Assembly: GCA_013365325.1 (NCBI GenBank)
Contig: JABVXV010000393.1
Span: forward strand, 1 to 52,269
DNA length: 52,269 bases
Direction: 5' to 3'
DNA from: Dipetalonema caudispina
Taxonomy: Eukaryota; Nematoda; Chromadorea; Rhabditida; Onchocercidae
In this document: in pieces, positions 1 to 10,998 of the stretch
How the letters are laid out: each line of letters opens with the position of its first letter
Numbering within the stretch: the first letter of the stretch is position 1
Program-made: the position numbers and the translations under genes
Notes under the pieces: generated by a model
Database searches by the model: none
The model's input: the letters and a program-made list of their open reading frames with translations, nothing else
Told to the model about the DNA's origin: nothing

Positions 1-121
<121 letters not shown>

Positions 122-314
122 CAATTATTATTATTACTATTATTATTAATTATTATAATTATAAATCGTTGTTTATTATGCAACTATTAATAATAGTTTT
201 TGGGAATGATTAGAGAATGGATTAGGATATTTCTTAATTCATTATTTAAATAATTACTTGCTTGTGATTTGCTGAAGATGTGAATTTACAGTTTTTCTTT
301 TTTTTAAATTTCAG

Positions 315-1538
315 TCTATTGCGAGCAGTAATTGATCAAGCTATTAAAATTCCGGATATTGCATCAACTGCAGCAATGGAAGTTCTAAAACGATTAGGTA
401 TTAACGGTGGTACCAGTACTGGTACTAATTTTATAGCAGCATTACATTTAGCTGCAACACGTGGGTAAATAAAATTCTGCTCGTTCGTTTATTTATTTTA
501 TTTGTTTACTTCGTTACTTGTCTGTTTCTTGTAAAAAGTAAAGAAGTATAATGAGATGAAAGAGATGCAAAAAATTAATTTGGCATTATAATTTGCCACT
601 GTCTTTCCTAGCAATTATTTTATTTAACATTTAGAAATTCAATTCAATTTTTGAGCTTAAATTCATCAATCACTTATAATATGATAAAATATAATGAACA
701 ATCTTTTCATTATTATTCAGTTAATCATACATAGTTTTAGTGCGGAATATTACGAGCAAATTTTAGCAAAATTTCATAAAATTTAACTAGATTTTGGCGG
801 AAAATAAGAATTAGCGATTTGTCGTTAATTTAAACTATTAATTAAAATCTTTCGAAATGCTTATCAAATTTATTCAATATTTGATTTTTAGGAAAGCTTC
901 ACTTTTTAACAGTCAACGATTAATAATTGCTACAATATTGGGTGATACCGGTGATTACTACAGATCATCGTACTACAACAGGACTTGGATTAATGAAAAT
1001 TTCAACACTCATGGTGGTCTTGCAGTATATGATTGTTGGATAAAGGTATGAAAGAACTAAATGGTTAATTTGAATAATATATTTAATCAGAAAATACTTG
1101 AATAGATTTTTTGCATAAAGTGTAGCAAGAAAATCTCCTAATAAATTCTAATAAATTTTACATTATAGTACTGACTAATAGCTTTCTACTAATTTAAATG
1201 CTACATAATCGAAATGTATACTATTTTAAAGTAATGAATTGAAGTTATAATTTGCTGAGATTATTTGTTCAGTTTTTTAATATGATAATTTATTCCAATA
1301 TTGCATTTCTTTATCCTTTTTTATTAATTTTCTAAGATTATTCTCCTTAACTTTTCTTTAAAAACAATTTTAAGAAGTCGAAGTGAGAAATTAATTTTAG
1401 AAAATTAAAGTAAAAAAACAATTTCAGGAAATTGAGGAAGCATTTAAATTTGGCTCAGATCCGTTAATTTCTGGACATGAACGATGTGATCAAGCAGATG
1501 CAGATATGATTGATTTTCGAAGTCGACGAACAACATGA
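315..1538 (+). CDS. cysteine synthase-like PLP enzyme, 3' part (partial)
   Basis: C-terminal end of a cysteine synthase / cystathionine beta-synthase family enzyme (fold-type II PLP enzyme that makes or uses cysteine from O-acetylserine or related substrates). Three exons: 315-464, 892-1045 and 1428-1538 (stop TGA 1536-1538), giving 137 residues in one consistent phase. Acceptors are TTTCAG, TTTTTAG and TTTCAG; donors are GTAAAT and GTATGA. The first exon carries GINGGTSTGTN, the counterpart of the glycine-rich GISSGAN loop of bacterial cysteine synthases, and the second carries TILGDTGDYY, the counterpart of their LCDSGxRY segment. The PLP-lysine half lies to the left of the window. The tail after the GD motif, with HGGLAVYDCW and an acidic end, is longer than in bacterial CysK. 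The exact paralogue in the nematode cysl group cannot be told from this part. Confidence 0.88.
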
Positions 1539-1774
1539 TGTTTGTAGATTATTCTGTTTTTCAAACTTTTGTTTTTTCACTTTTTTAAATTTCTTTTAAT
1601 GGTTCTGTTGGAATATGTATGGTTGATCATCGATTTTGATTTTGATTTCCCTTTTAAAATGATTGTGAATTTTCAGGACTAATTTTAGCTTTAGTTTTTT
1701 TTTCTTGAAATAATTTTGCATTATTTTCTTGAATGTCATAAATCGTATCATTTTTTTTATAAAAACTAGTCTTA

Positions 1775-1890
1775 GTACTAAGTGGAGTAATACTAGTATT
1801 AAGTGAATTAGTAATAGTACAAAGTAAATTAGCACTATTTCTAAATGAACTATACTAAGTGGATTAGTACTGGTGTTAAGTAAATTAGTG
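1775..1890 (+). repeat. degenerate about 21-bp tandem repeat
   Basis: Five to six imperfect copies of a unit like TTAGTACTAAGTGGAATTAG, lying 240 bases after the stop codon of the cysteine synthase-like gene. The rest of 1539-2379 is AT-rich with an A15 run near 2047 and no coding exon that I can support. Confidence 0.7.
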
Positions 1891-2379
1891 AGAATATAAT
1901 GACAAAATAGTATAAAATGAAGAGATTTGTAGCATGAAGTAAGGATTTTAACACTGTTGACATGATATTAAAAAATCTAAAGTCGTATTTAAAACCGATA
2001 AATGCGTTAAATCTATTAGATTCATTAATGTAATTATCGTTATCCAAAAAAAAAAAAAAATCCAAAAAAAAAGTTTTTTTTTGAACAAGTTAGGCTAAAT
2101 TGTATCAAAAATTATTCGTTTGGTATGAAATTTTAATTTCTACTAATAACTCATTATTAATTCATATCTCAAGCATTACTACTTCTTTTCTTATTTTATT
2201 TCAAATTTTAGCTAGATTTGGGAATACTTTTGATTTTTAACCCTCATAATCGTCTGCACAATAATCATTAGTTAAATTAATGCTAGATAATTAATATTCA
2301 ATTACTGTTAAAATGGATATAGATTTATTGCGCGTATACGCACACAAGTGATAAATTATCAAATTCAATTCAGTTTTCT

Positions 2380-2385
2380 TTTATT
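2380..2385 (-). terminator. AATAAA poly(A) signal
   Basis: On the minus strand AATAAA lies 8 bases after the TAA of the proline-rich membrane protein gene. That is unusually close to the stop, but it is the first match downstream. Confidence 0.4.
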
Positions 2386-2392
2386 AAAGTCA

Positions 2393-4318
2393 TTATTTTG
2401 ATTGATGAGCTGCTGTGAAGAAATTTGGCGGATAATATACTTCACCTTCAAATACCCATGGCTTTTGTGGTGGCATCTAAAAAACATGTATAAATATATG
2501 TATATATAACTAATTTTCGCCTCAAAAAAACTGTAATTAGGTAATTAATAACAATTTACCACTAAAGCGTTAATTTTTCTCTATAAATTGTTACTATTGT
2601 ATCATTATCTTTTCGTAAAAGTTATTGATAATGATTGAAATCATGTAAATTGTTGCAACGGTTAGCATTGTTTATCTTTTTCATCAATGATTTACTTCGA
2701 TTATAGTCTATATTTAGCTGTATCATTTTTAAGATTATATTTTGGTTTAAAAAGTAACAATTGGAAATTCTCGGGATGAATGTAGTGAATTTTACCGAAA
2801 AAGAATGCAATTGTACAATAATATCAATGTTAACCGCTGAAATCTCGGTACAAATAGGATCTGCCGTACCTTATGATAATGTTTTACGGATTCTACTACA
2901 ACATAATCATGTCTTGAATGTTATTACAAAATTATCAAAGAGATATGTAAAAAAAATTTAAAGTTCACTTAATATGAATTAAAAGGTGTGTAAAGTGTGA
3001 ATATAGAAAATAAAATTTTTAGATTGAAATTTTAACGTATTACATAAGAAAAAGAAGATATACAATCAAACCTCTTGCTTATCAAGTGGATCCCATTCCG
3101 GTCCAGTTTCGTCTGGTTTGTTTAAATTTTTCTTAGCTTGCTGGAAAAATTCAAGGTTGAGGTTAAACTTTGAGTATAACTATCCTACAGATACCATATT
3201 GCTATTGTTTCCGTACCATTTTAGAAAATATTGATAAAAAGTGAATCTAAAGCAAAATATGAAAATAATTTTAATGTATTACTTTAGCTTCAACAGGTGA
3301 TACGATTGGTGTTTTCAGCATAGGTGTTACTGTTGATGGAACCTGTGAAGGATGAGGTGAAGAAGAAAGTATGAGTGGTGAAGGTGGCGGTAACTAAAAA
3401 AAAGGTTAGAATTTGACAAGAGCCTGAATTCATGAATTGACGTAGTTCAAGATTAAGGCAAAAGTTTCAGGATATCCATCATACCAATACCATCTTGGTA
3501 TTGTTTTGGTACCATTTCAAAAAATTTTTGCAAAAATAAATCCAAAGCAAAATATGAAAATATTTTCAATGTATTACTTTAACTTCATCCGATGATACGG
3601 TTGGTATTGTCGGAATAGCTGTTTTTGTTGGCGAAATTGGTAAGGGCTGAGATGTAGGAGGAGGTGGTTGTGGTGAAAGTGGCGGTGGTGGTCGTGGTGG
3701 TGGTGGTGGTGGTAGTGCTGCTGATGCCGGAGGAAGAGCGGGAGATGATGCTGTTTTTTTGAAATTAATTTCTTTTTCTTCAATGATAATTCTTTCTTGG
3801 GTACTATCTTTTCTCACCTGTGAAAGGAATTACTGTAAAAAGAAAAAAAAATAGACTAAGAGGAGAGAAAAAAAAAATGATAATAAAGAAATAATTTGTT
3901 TTAATTTTTACTACACTTAATTGTTAGTAGAAATTTAAAATTAAAATTTAGAAAGTGATCCGTTAAAAATGCAACAAATTTTTAATGGCTCACAAGAAAA
4001 TGCTGAAACTTTGTCGCCTTAGTATATCTGTTAAAACCAATGAAACTAAAATAGACGGAGAGAAATCAAAATCATTACAATAGCCTCTTTTGCTATGTTG
4101 AGAAGATTAATAATCGAAGTAAAAGATCCTTTTATTTTACATTTTAATTCCAAATATCAATGAATAATAAACGAATCGCTGAAGAATACCTTTTTCGCGC
4201 TTCTACCCTTCGTAAGTTTTCTTCTTCTTTCCTCTAACTTAACTTTTTCTAGCTGTTGCCAAAGAAGCCATATGAGTAAAACAGAAACTGTACACAAAAT
4301 AAGATCTAATTCATTCAT
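2393..4318 (-). CDS. unrecognised small single-pass membrane protein, proline-rich
   Basis: Five exons, in transcription order 4318-4190, 3817-3578, 3393-3283, 3140-3072 and 2476-2393 (TAA 2393-2395), all in phase 0, encode 210 residues. I do not recognise the family. Residues 1-20 are a short acidic N-terminus followed by a hydrophobic helix (LILCTVSVLLIWLLW) that should act as signal anchor or membrane segment. Residues 21-75 are strongly charged and helical. Residues 75-160 are proline/serine/threonine-rich, with a run of six prolines and further PPPP blocks of the kind bound by SH3, WW or EVH1 domains. The last 50 residues (EWDPLDKQ, KPWVFEGEVYY) are compact and aromatic and look constrained. 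Start: the first in-frame ATG after an in-frame run without ATG; two out-of-frame ATGs lie upstream. Exons 2 and 3 end in related sequence because of a tandem duplication. It lies 1.03 kb downstream of DNAJC8 on the same strand. Confidence 0.78.
3191..3640 (-). repeat. tandem exon-plus-intron duplication
   Basis: Bases 3191-3345 and 3487-3640 are diverged copies about 296 bases apart. Both contain the 3' part of a coding exon, the same donor context (AAA then GTAATACATT) and the first 90-100 bases of the following intron, including the shared block AAAGCAAAATATGAAAATA. The encoded ends correspond (TPIVSPVEAK and IPTVSSDEVK). This lengthened the proline-rich region of the host gene by one exon. 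Confidence 0.85.
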
Positions 4319-5198
4319 TTCATTCCAAATCAACCGTTCCTCACCAATGCATAGAAAAGTCAATGACTTCCGAAGTGAACATCGAAGAATTTAAATCACA
4401 ACTTCATTTCTAATTCTATACTCTTCTGATCCATCCTATAAGGATTCAATAAAATTTTGGAATAGTTGTCATCTAACAAGTTTAATGTTTTAAATTTTAT
4501 GGAAACATAAAATTACGATTAATGTCTTGATATTTCTAATCTAAGAGGTCTAAATCGAATAAAAACTTTCATTTTCAAATCGAAAAATTTAGGCCACTGA
4601 AAAATGAATAAAGAAATATACAGGAGTATCTGTTCATCTTTATTTGAAAGATAAATATATTGATGAATGCATACTAACACAGCTATTTGATAATTATATT
4701 CCTCACTACAAAAAGTAAGAGTAATAGCGTTTATAATAAAGAATGACTGTATCAGCTAATTTAGGTAATAGATCCTAATATTTTGGGCAAATTATACTAG
4801 TATCATCACAATTATCGTCATACAGATGGATTCGACCATAAAGTGAAGCCAAACTTTGTATGAAAAAGTACTGTGTGATTATGTTTGGCTTTACTAGAAG
4901 ATAACCATTTCATTCGACAAATCGTTTGTTTGATATTAGTTATTTTAACAAAAATCATGGAAAATGACACTATTCATCATCTTCAATGCCAATAAGTTTA
5001 GCAGAATAACGTGAAATAGGTCAACTTTTACCTATACAATGAATTATTCGGGGTTTAGATTCAAGATAGATAAATTGCCGTAGTAACAAAAACCTGAACA
5101 GGAGCTAAGAAAGGATATGTACTACTGAATCTTAAATTTATAAAAAAAGACCACTTCGAATAATAATAGCGACAAGCACTAATAAAGGTGATAATACC

Positions 5199-5204
5199 TT
5201 TATT
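5199..5204 (-). terminator. AATAAA poly(A) signal
   Basis: Minus-strand AATAAA about 145 bases beyond the DNAJC8 stop codon. It is a plausible cleavage signal for that transcript, chosen on position and motif only. Confidence 0.35.
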
Positions 5205-5347
5205 CTGTAATATACCAAGAAAAAATTAAATTGTCAGTCATCGTATAACCACGACTTTTTTTATCGATGTATCAACAGCGGGAAAAAAGATGAAATTGTA
5301 CGAGATCGAATAAAAAAAAAAAATTCATTGAATCATAATCCTTAAAG

Positions 5348-8177
5348 TTACTTCCCACTCGTTTCGAGTTTTATCTTTGGTGGCTTGAATGCTGTTCCTT
5401 TGAGTGATTTCCCTTCATATTCTTTCTTTGCTTTTTTTGCCATAAACTGCCTCCAAGTACCTCTGCGTTCATCACGTGATTCCTTGAAATTGATCAGTTC
5501 TGATACAAGTATCAAACAATATTTGCTCATAAGGATATTTGATTTTCTCTGTCTTTGAAGGTACATAAAATATCAATTTGAAAAAATCGATTTAAAGAAA
5601 ATAAAGATTAAATCTGCCGTAACAGAACAGAATAACTTTCCTAGATTTTTATAAGAAAGGATGGAATAACTTAATTAATTTTTTAATCCTCTAATGTTGA
5701 GATTAATCCGAATTAAAGCACTACCTCATAATTTTTAGCAAATTCTTCCTCTCTTTTCCTTTTTTCTGCAGCTGCAAGCATTTCCTCTGCTATCCTTCGC
5801 CTAAAATATTTCCATAATTGATTTTTATCCTATCAGCAACAAAACAGATATGATTAGTTGGTCTGTCTAAAAGGAAACGCATTCATTTCTTAGCATGATT
5901 TAAAATCTCAGTAATATCATGAATTATTGTACTGAATATAGAAGATGATCAATTTACTTCATAAATAGCATATTTTAAATTGTACGACAAAAGACTATTA
6001 TGGGAAAATGAACAAACTTCTCTTCATTTGCTCTATCTTCCAACATCTTCCGTTTTTTTTCACGATCAGCAAATACCTGAAAATTAAGACAGTCATCACT
6101 GCAGAAAGCACAAATACAGGAAAAATACAAAATTATAAATATATCCAAATTCTGACCATAAATTAATCATTTCAAAAATAAAAAAAATGCTTATTTTATT
6201 GCGTTATTAAGCTTCGTTTTACACTTCACTTTGATGCAATATCGGATTTGGTACTTTCTTGTCTATCAAAGCATCGAACAGGGTACGTAGCACGCATGAC
6301 ATGCCTTTGATATTTGAAAACAAAATAAATGGCAAACCTTCGTAACTACCACCCAAAGCGCTTTATTGTATGCAGCTGGTTCATCTTCGGGTATTTTATC
6401 GCTTTGACCATTCTTCTTTTGTTTACGCCTTTTTTCGCTCATCTATAAGTGCTACTATAGTGTAATTAACATGATTAAATTAATTCCTCAGGGCATATAA
6501 GTGTAACCTATGATTATACAACTAATTTTTAATAACATATGATCATAAGGGAGACTGATAGGAAAAATAAAAAATAAGTTCTTCAAATGAAAAAAAAAGT
6601 TCAATTTTTAAGATCGAGTAAAAGAAATTATAGTCTATATAATTACTAGAAGTAGCAGTAGCAAATGCATTAATTATGAACATATTCAGAATGCAATAGA
6701 GGAATTAATTAAGGAAAAGCTGTAGGATCTCAAGAACTCAAACTTACAATAATTGCTAGACGTGCTCTTGCTTCTGTATAGGTCTCCCGACATTTTGCCA
6801 ATTCATCTGGATCTTCGATCACTTTCATAGCCTTTTTCACCACTGAAAACAAGTCATGCGCTTCAATTTAGCTGTCATATCCTAGTGATCTGACTTGCTG
6901 AGTAAAGAAATTTTGTGACTCACTTTTTTGAGCGAAAAACTTTGCTTTGATGGATAAAAGATCCGTCTAAAAAACTCAGCTAACTTCCTAGAAAAGTTGC
7001 CATTAGAGGAACATGACTTATTTATTTAAATAATCGAAAACAACTACCAACCTGAAAATTATTATTTAACAACACAGTTGGGAAGAGAAAAAGAGAATAA
7101 AAAGAAAATTCATAATATGTAACTAGCATTGATTTATAAATTTTAAATTAATTTTAAACATTCCAAATATTTGGGACCTTATTTAAAGGATAAAAAAAAA
7201 TTCCTCACCATCAAATGCACGTTCAGCTCTTTCACGATCATCCGTATTTTTGTCTGGGTGAATAAGCAAAGAAAGCTGTAAAATTGCCATGAAAACCAAT
7301 TTTAATATAAAGGAAAAAATGAAATAAAAATTTTGAAGAAAATCCAAAAATTTCAGAAGAGCGGAAATCTACAAATCAATGGTTAGTGTAAAAAAATCAG
7401 GTATGCAGCACAATTTTTAGAAAATCTTATTCCTAGATGAAAAAGTCGTTACTTTTTTATACTTCTTCCTAGCTGTTTCGACATCCGTATCAGGATCAAT
7501 TTGCAAAACCTGAAGAGAAGAGAATTACGTGTGAGTTAGCAGAAAAATTACTTGAGTTTAATAATTTATTTGCGATTAACTCAACGGAATCCACTGAAGC
7601 ATCATGTCTTTGCAGTAATCATGTCATTGCATACCACAATCCGGCATATAAAGGTGTCCTTAATGAATGGCTGCCAAATTATCTAGCTCATCTACTAGTG
7701 AATGAAGCTGTTAATGATTTGAACTACTTCATCTTCAGTAGATTAACAAGCAATGATGTCTTTCAGTTTTTAACAACAAATCCGTCAACTACTCCATCAT
7801 GACAAAATACTCAGACCAAATTATGCACAAATCAAATAATTCAATCGATAATTTAATTATTGGTGCAAAATGCACACACATAACCACAAAGTTTTACCTC
7901 AAAAGGATTTAAATTCAGGTAGGTGGAGCCGGGACGTAATAAACGATCAATTTGTTGCTTTGATGTTAATACCGAATCTCTTTTCTCGGTTTCTTTCAAC
8001 TGAAATAATAAGTTCAAAAAAAAAAAAAAAAAAATTTGCTTTAAAAACCGACAAATCAAACAACTATGATTTTTTCCAAGAAAAAAATTTTTTTTTAAAT
8101 TAGATCAATCTTGGGAAAGCACAGAAAAATCAACTAACATCACTGTAAAATCGTTCAAAATCGGAAGAATCCCCCAT
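5348..8177 (-). CDS. DNAJC8: DnaJ homolog subfamily C member 8 (spliceosome-associated J-protein)
   Basis: Nine exons encode 244 residues (human protein 253): 8177-8139, 7999-7898, 7509-7453, 7275-7209, 6842-6748, 6442-6338, 6076-6018, 5800-5725 and 5482-5348 (TAA 5348-5350). All junctions are GT-AG and in phase. Exon 2 reads EKRDSVLTSKQQIDRLLRPG, almost identical to the segment before the J-domain in animal DNAJC8. The J-domain follows (VLQIDPDT, LSLLIHPDKN) with the HPD tripeptide at residues 72-74, which stimulates Hsp70 ATPase. A lysine/glutamate-rich coiled coil fills residues about 95-200, and the end (ESRDERRGTWRQF, FKPPKIKLE) matches the family's conserved C-terminus. The family is nuclear, binds the splicing kinase SRPK1 and is found in spliceosomes. 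The ATG gives a short N-terminus (MGDSSDFERFYSD) whose FYS resembles the human start. Confidence 0.95.
7617..7802 (+). other. 62-codon open frame without ATG inside a DNAJC8 intron
   Basis: On the strand opposite DNAJC8, within its second intron, bases 7617-7802 stay open with protein-like composition (for example KGVLNEWLPNYLAHLLVNEA) and end in TGA; the stretch is GC-richer than the surrounding intron. A TTTGCAG that could be a splice acceptor ends at 7615. No start codon or partner exon is visible. It may be a relic of a gene or transposon, an exon of an unseen transcript, or chance. Confidence 0.25.
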
Positions 8178-9021
8178 GATGTATCAATGCACCATTAACA
8201 AATATCGTTTATGCGAATCTTTGTATCTTAACATACAAATTAATAAAATAAAAAGACAAGAGTTAGATTATTTCGACATAAAAGTAAGATAGTACCCAAG
8301 GAACTACAGTTGGAAGACCGAATCGGTGCTATCGAAACTCTAATTTAGTCTAACTAATAAAGCATTACTAATTTAGAGAGAAAAAACTGAAACCATAAAT
8401 CGAGAAAAGTAGGATTGACTTAACTTCGTCAAATCTAACAAACATTTAGTTGTTTCAGCCAATAATCTGACTAGCATGTTAGAATGGATAACATATTACG
8501 CATTGATAATATATCTAGAATGAAACCATTTTGAAAAAAGTCAGGAAACTTTTCAGAAATTCTTTATTTAATAAAATTTCAGAAATCCACAAATGTATCA
8601 AATGTTGTTATATACTCTCAAATAGAACAAAGTATTTAAATCCAGCAATGATTAAATTTAGCGCTAATCAAAATCAAAATCAAAATTATTAAGACCCTGA
8701 ATCTCATAATAATCAATTCAAAAAATCGTGAAAGCAACAGCATCAAACAATATCAAGTGTGCATAGAAGAAATGGACGATTCAGGAGATCATTTTTAACA
8801 ACAGCGTCAAATGAGAAAATTTGGAAGAAATCTCACAAAGTGAGATTTATCTCATAATGGAAAAACAAACAATAACTATGGTGTGATATTATCATAAGCA
8901 GCATCATCACTGAAATCAATTAATATCTTTCGATTCGAACAAAACTGTCGGTAGCGCACCTCAAAAAATTTAACTTATCACAAAGTATTTCAATTCATTT
9001 ATTTCAGAGTATCACTTTAAC
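8178..9021. other. intergenic spacer, DCTD to DNAJC8
   Basis: 844 bases between the dCMP deaminase stop and the DNAJC8 start, both on the minus strand. AT-rich, with no coding exon. No clear pyrimidine-AG trans-splice acceptor stands directly before the DNAJC8 ATG. The spacing would allow either a loose operon or two separate promoters. Confidence 0.6.
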
Positions 9022-10998
9022 CTACTTATATGGATTCTGCTTTTTAGCAACAGCTTCTTTATTGAGTACTCTAATTGTCACAAAAAAATCTTGATTCCTC
9101 CGGAAAGTTGGAATAATAGTATCTGGAAAATCTCATCAAGGAGCAATCGAAATATCTGATATTGGATAAAGGAGAAATAAAGGCATATTATAAAATAGTA
9201 GTATATAGTAATTTCAAGTAACTGAGTTAAACAAATAAATGGAATAAGTAACAGAGTAAAACCGATAAGTAAACCGTACCGTATGCCACAAGATCTATTA
9301 GAATAAAAATGTAACTGACTAACCAACCCCAGCCATATCAAACATTCTTTTTGATGCAATCATATTCATTTTCTTTGGCTTATCTCTTTGAAATACTACT
9401 TCACTTATGCCAGCCTGCAATCTTCCTATAATTAAATTCGAAGTATTCGTAATCGAAGTAATAGATCATCTGATAATCAAATAATTGAACAGAAAAGGAA
9501 TCAAACCAATGGATAACTAAATATTTGAATTTATAACCATTATCCCAATGAATCATCAAGTTCTCAGAAGCTTGACATGTTCTATCCAAGCAAAACTTAC
9601 CTGTATGATAAGTTTAGCACATTCATTGCATGGAAATAGAACAGTGTAAATTGTCGAACCTTTAATTGAACCCACAATCTTATTCAATATTGCATTCATT
9701 TCTGCATGGCATACATAGGCAGATTTGTTTTCCAAGAAATTTTCAGAACCTTTGCCCCATGGTAGCATATCGTCTGAGCAACCGGTCGGCATTCCATTAT
9801 AGCCAGAACCAACAATCCGTTTATCCTGGTTTACAATTACGGCTCCAACCTGAAATCCTATTTTTAAAGACATACCATCGCTAAACTCCAGCAACTATTT
9901 CCATTATAAAAGCAAACAATATCCTTTCAAAATTTGGCCACAATATCAATTAGAAAAGATGCTTCTATACCTTCTATTTTTGCATGAAGAAAATAATGCT
10001 ACTCGGAAAATCTGTAAGAAGAACAGAGAAACAAGTGAAAAACGCAGAAAAAGGGAAAAATTCTTTACAAAGTGTGTTCTTCATTACTTCAAAGAGTTTA
10101 CTCCCGATCATTTAAAACCTAAAAGTTCATAGTAATAAAATGAAAGTAAAAAATGGAACAGAATATTTAGACGATAAATATACCTGTGTTGTCGGATCTT
10201 TACTCCGCAATGCAGCCATATGTGCTACACCCATAAAATATTCTTCCCAGGAAAGGTAATCATTACGTTTGACAGTGTGGTTGCAAATCACATTATCAGA
10301 CTGATGACCACTAAAAAAAAATTCCTGAAGAATGTACCTAATACAAAGGAACAAGGAAGATGTTGAATTTTTCCGGAAGAATTAAGTTGACAAATTGAGG
10401 ATGGAAAGCAATTGTCACGGGTGCGCTTCCTGATCCAGTCAACCAATAAAGCTGCTATCTGTATATCTGATAGAGTCCATTACATACTTATTACTAACCA
10501 ATATTACTTCATGCATATTCGATGCTATCCGCCATCTAGTTCGACTTTAAACCACTGAAAATGGGATAAGCACTGGGTTGATTTACATTACTTTGCTGGT
10601 ACTTCAGAACCCTTGATCTTGAACTATACAGTATGTACTACAATCTTTCTGGCTTATAAATGCAGCTTTCAAAGATATGCCTTTCTATATTCTGAACCAC
10701 TACTTAACTCTGTCATGCATTAAGCGTTAAGGCATCAAAGTAAAATTATATGAAGATAGACGTCCAAATAAGTCTAATAGTAAGTGAAGGAAACTTGAGT
10801 AAAAGTTACATGCTTACTAAGTAATAATGAACACTGACGATATATATCGTCGAAGCAAACGTATTTCAAATGTAGTGTTTGTGCAAAGCAAAATTAAAAA
10901 AGAAACAAAACATCTGACAAAACTGACTTAGTAGCTGCTGTCACCGTATCAACAAGCTTTCCATGTTTATTATCGAGAGATTCAATAAACGGTTTCAT
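9022..10998 (-). CDS. DCTD: deoxycytidylate (dCMP) deaminase
   Basis: Converts dCMP to dUMP, the substrate of thymidylate synthase. Five exons give 212 residues: 10998-10928, 10310-10184, 9849-9601, 9414-9324 and 9122-9022 (TAG 9022-9024). The second exon has the family signature [13 protein letters not shown] and LRSKDPTTQ. The third has [23 protein letters not shown], the catalytic HAE motif (H114, E116) and the zinc site PCNEC (C140, C143), i.e. the complete cytidine/deoxycytidylate deaminase zinc centre. The fourth matches the helix after the zinc site (AGISEVVF). The first exon ([14 protein letters not shown]...) is inferred: it lies about 620 bases upstream, has an AA/GTCAGT donor and joins exactly in phase, but this N-terminus is not conserved, so an alternative first exon is possible. 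The C-terminal exon is also divergent, reading [12 protein letters not shown] where vertebrates have a related KFRKFIP segment. Confidence 0.93.

Noticed and set aside
2761..2961. 66-codon plus-strand open frame in an intron of the proline-rich gene
   Set aside because: Fairly protein-like, but no conserved motif, no ATG context and no splice partners; the host intron is on the other strand.
3574..3783. Histidine-rich minus-strand open frame
   Set aside because: Alternate frame of the proline-rich exon; the proline frame has consistent splice phases.
9666..9884. 72-codon plus-strand open frame
   Set aside because: Antisense shadow of the dCMP deaminase core exon.
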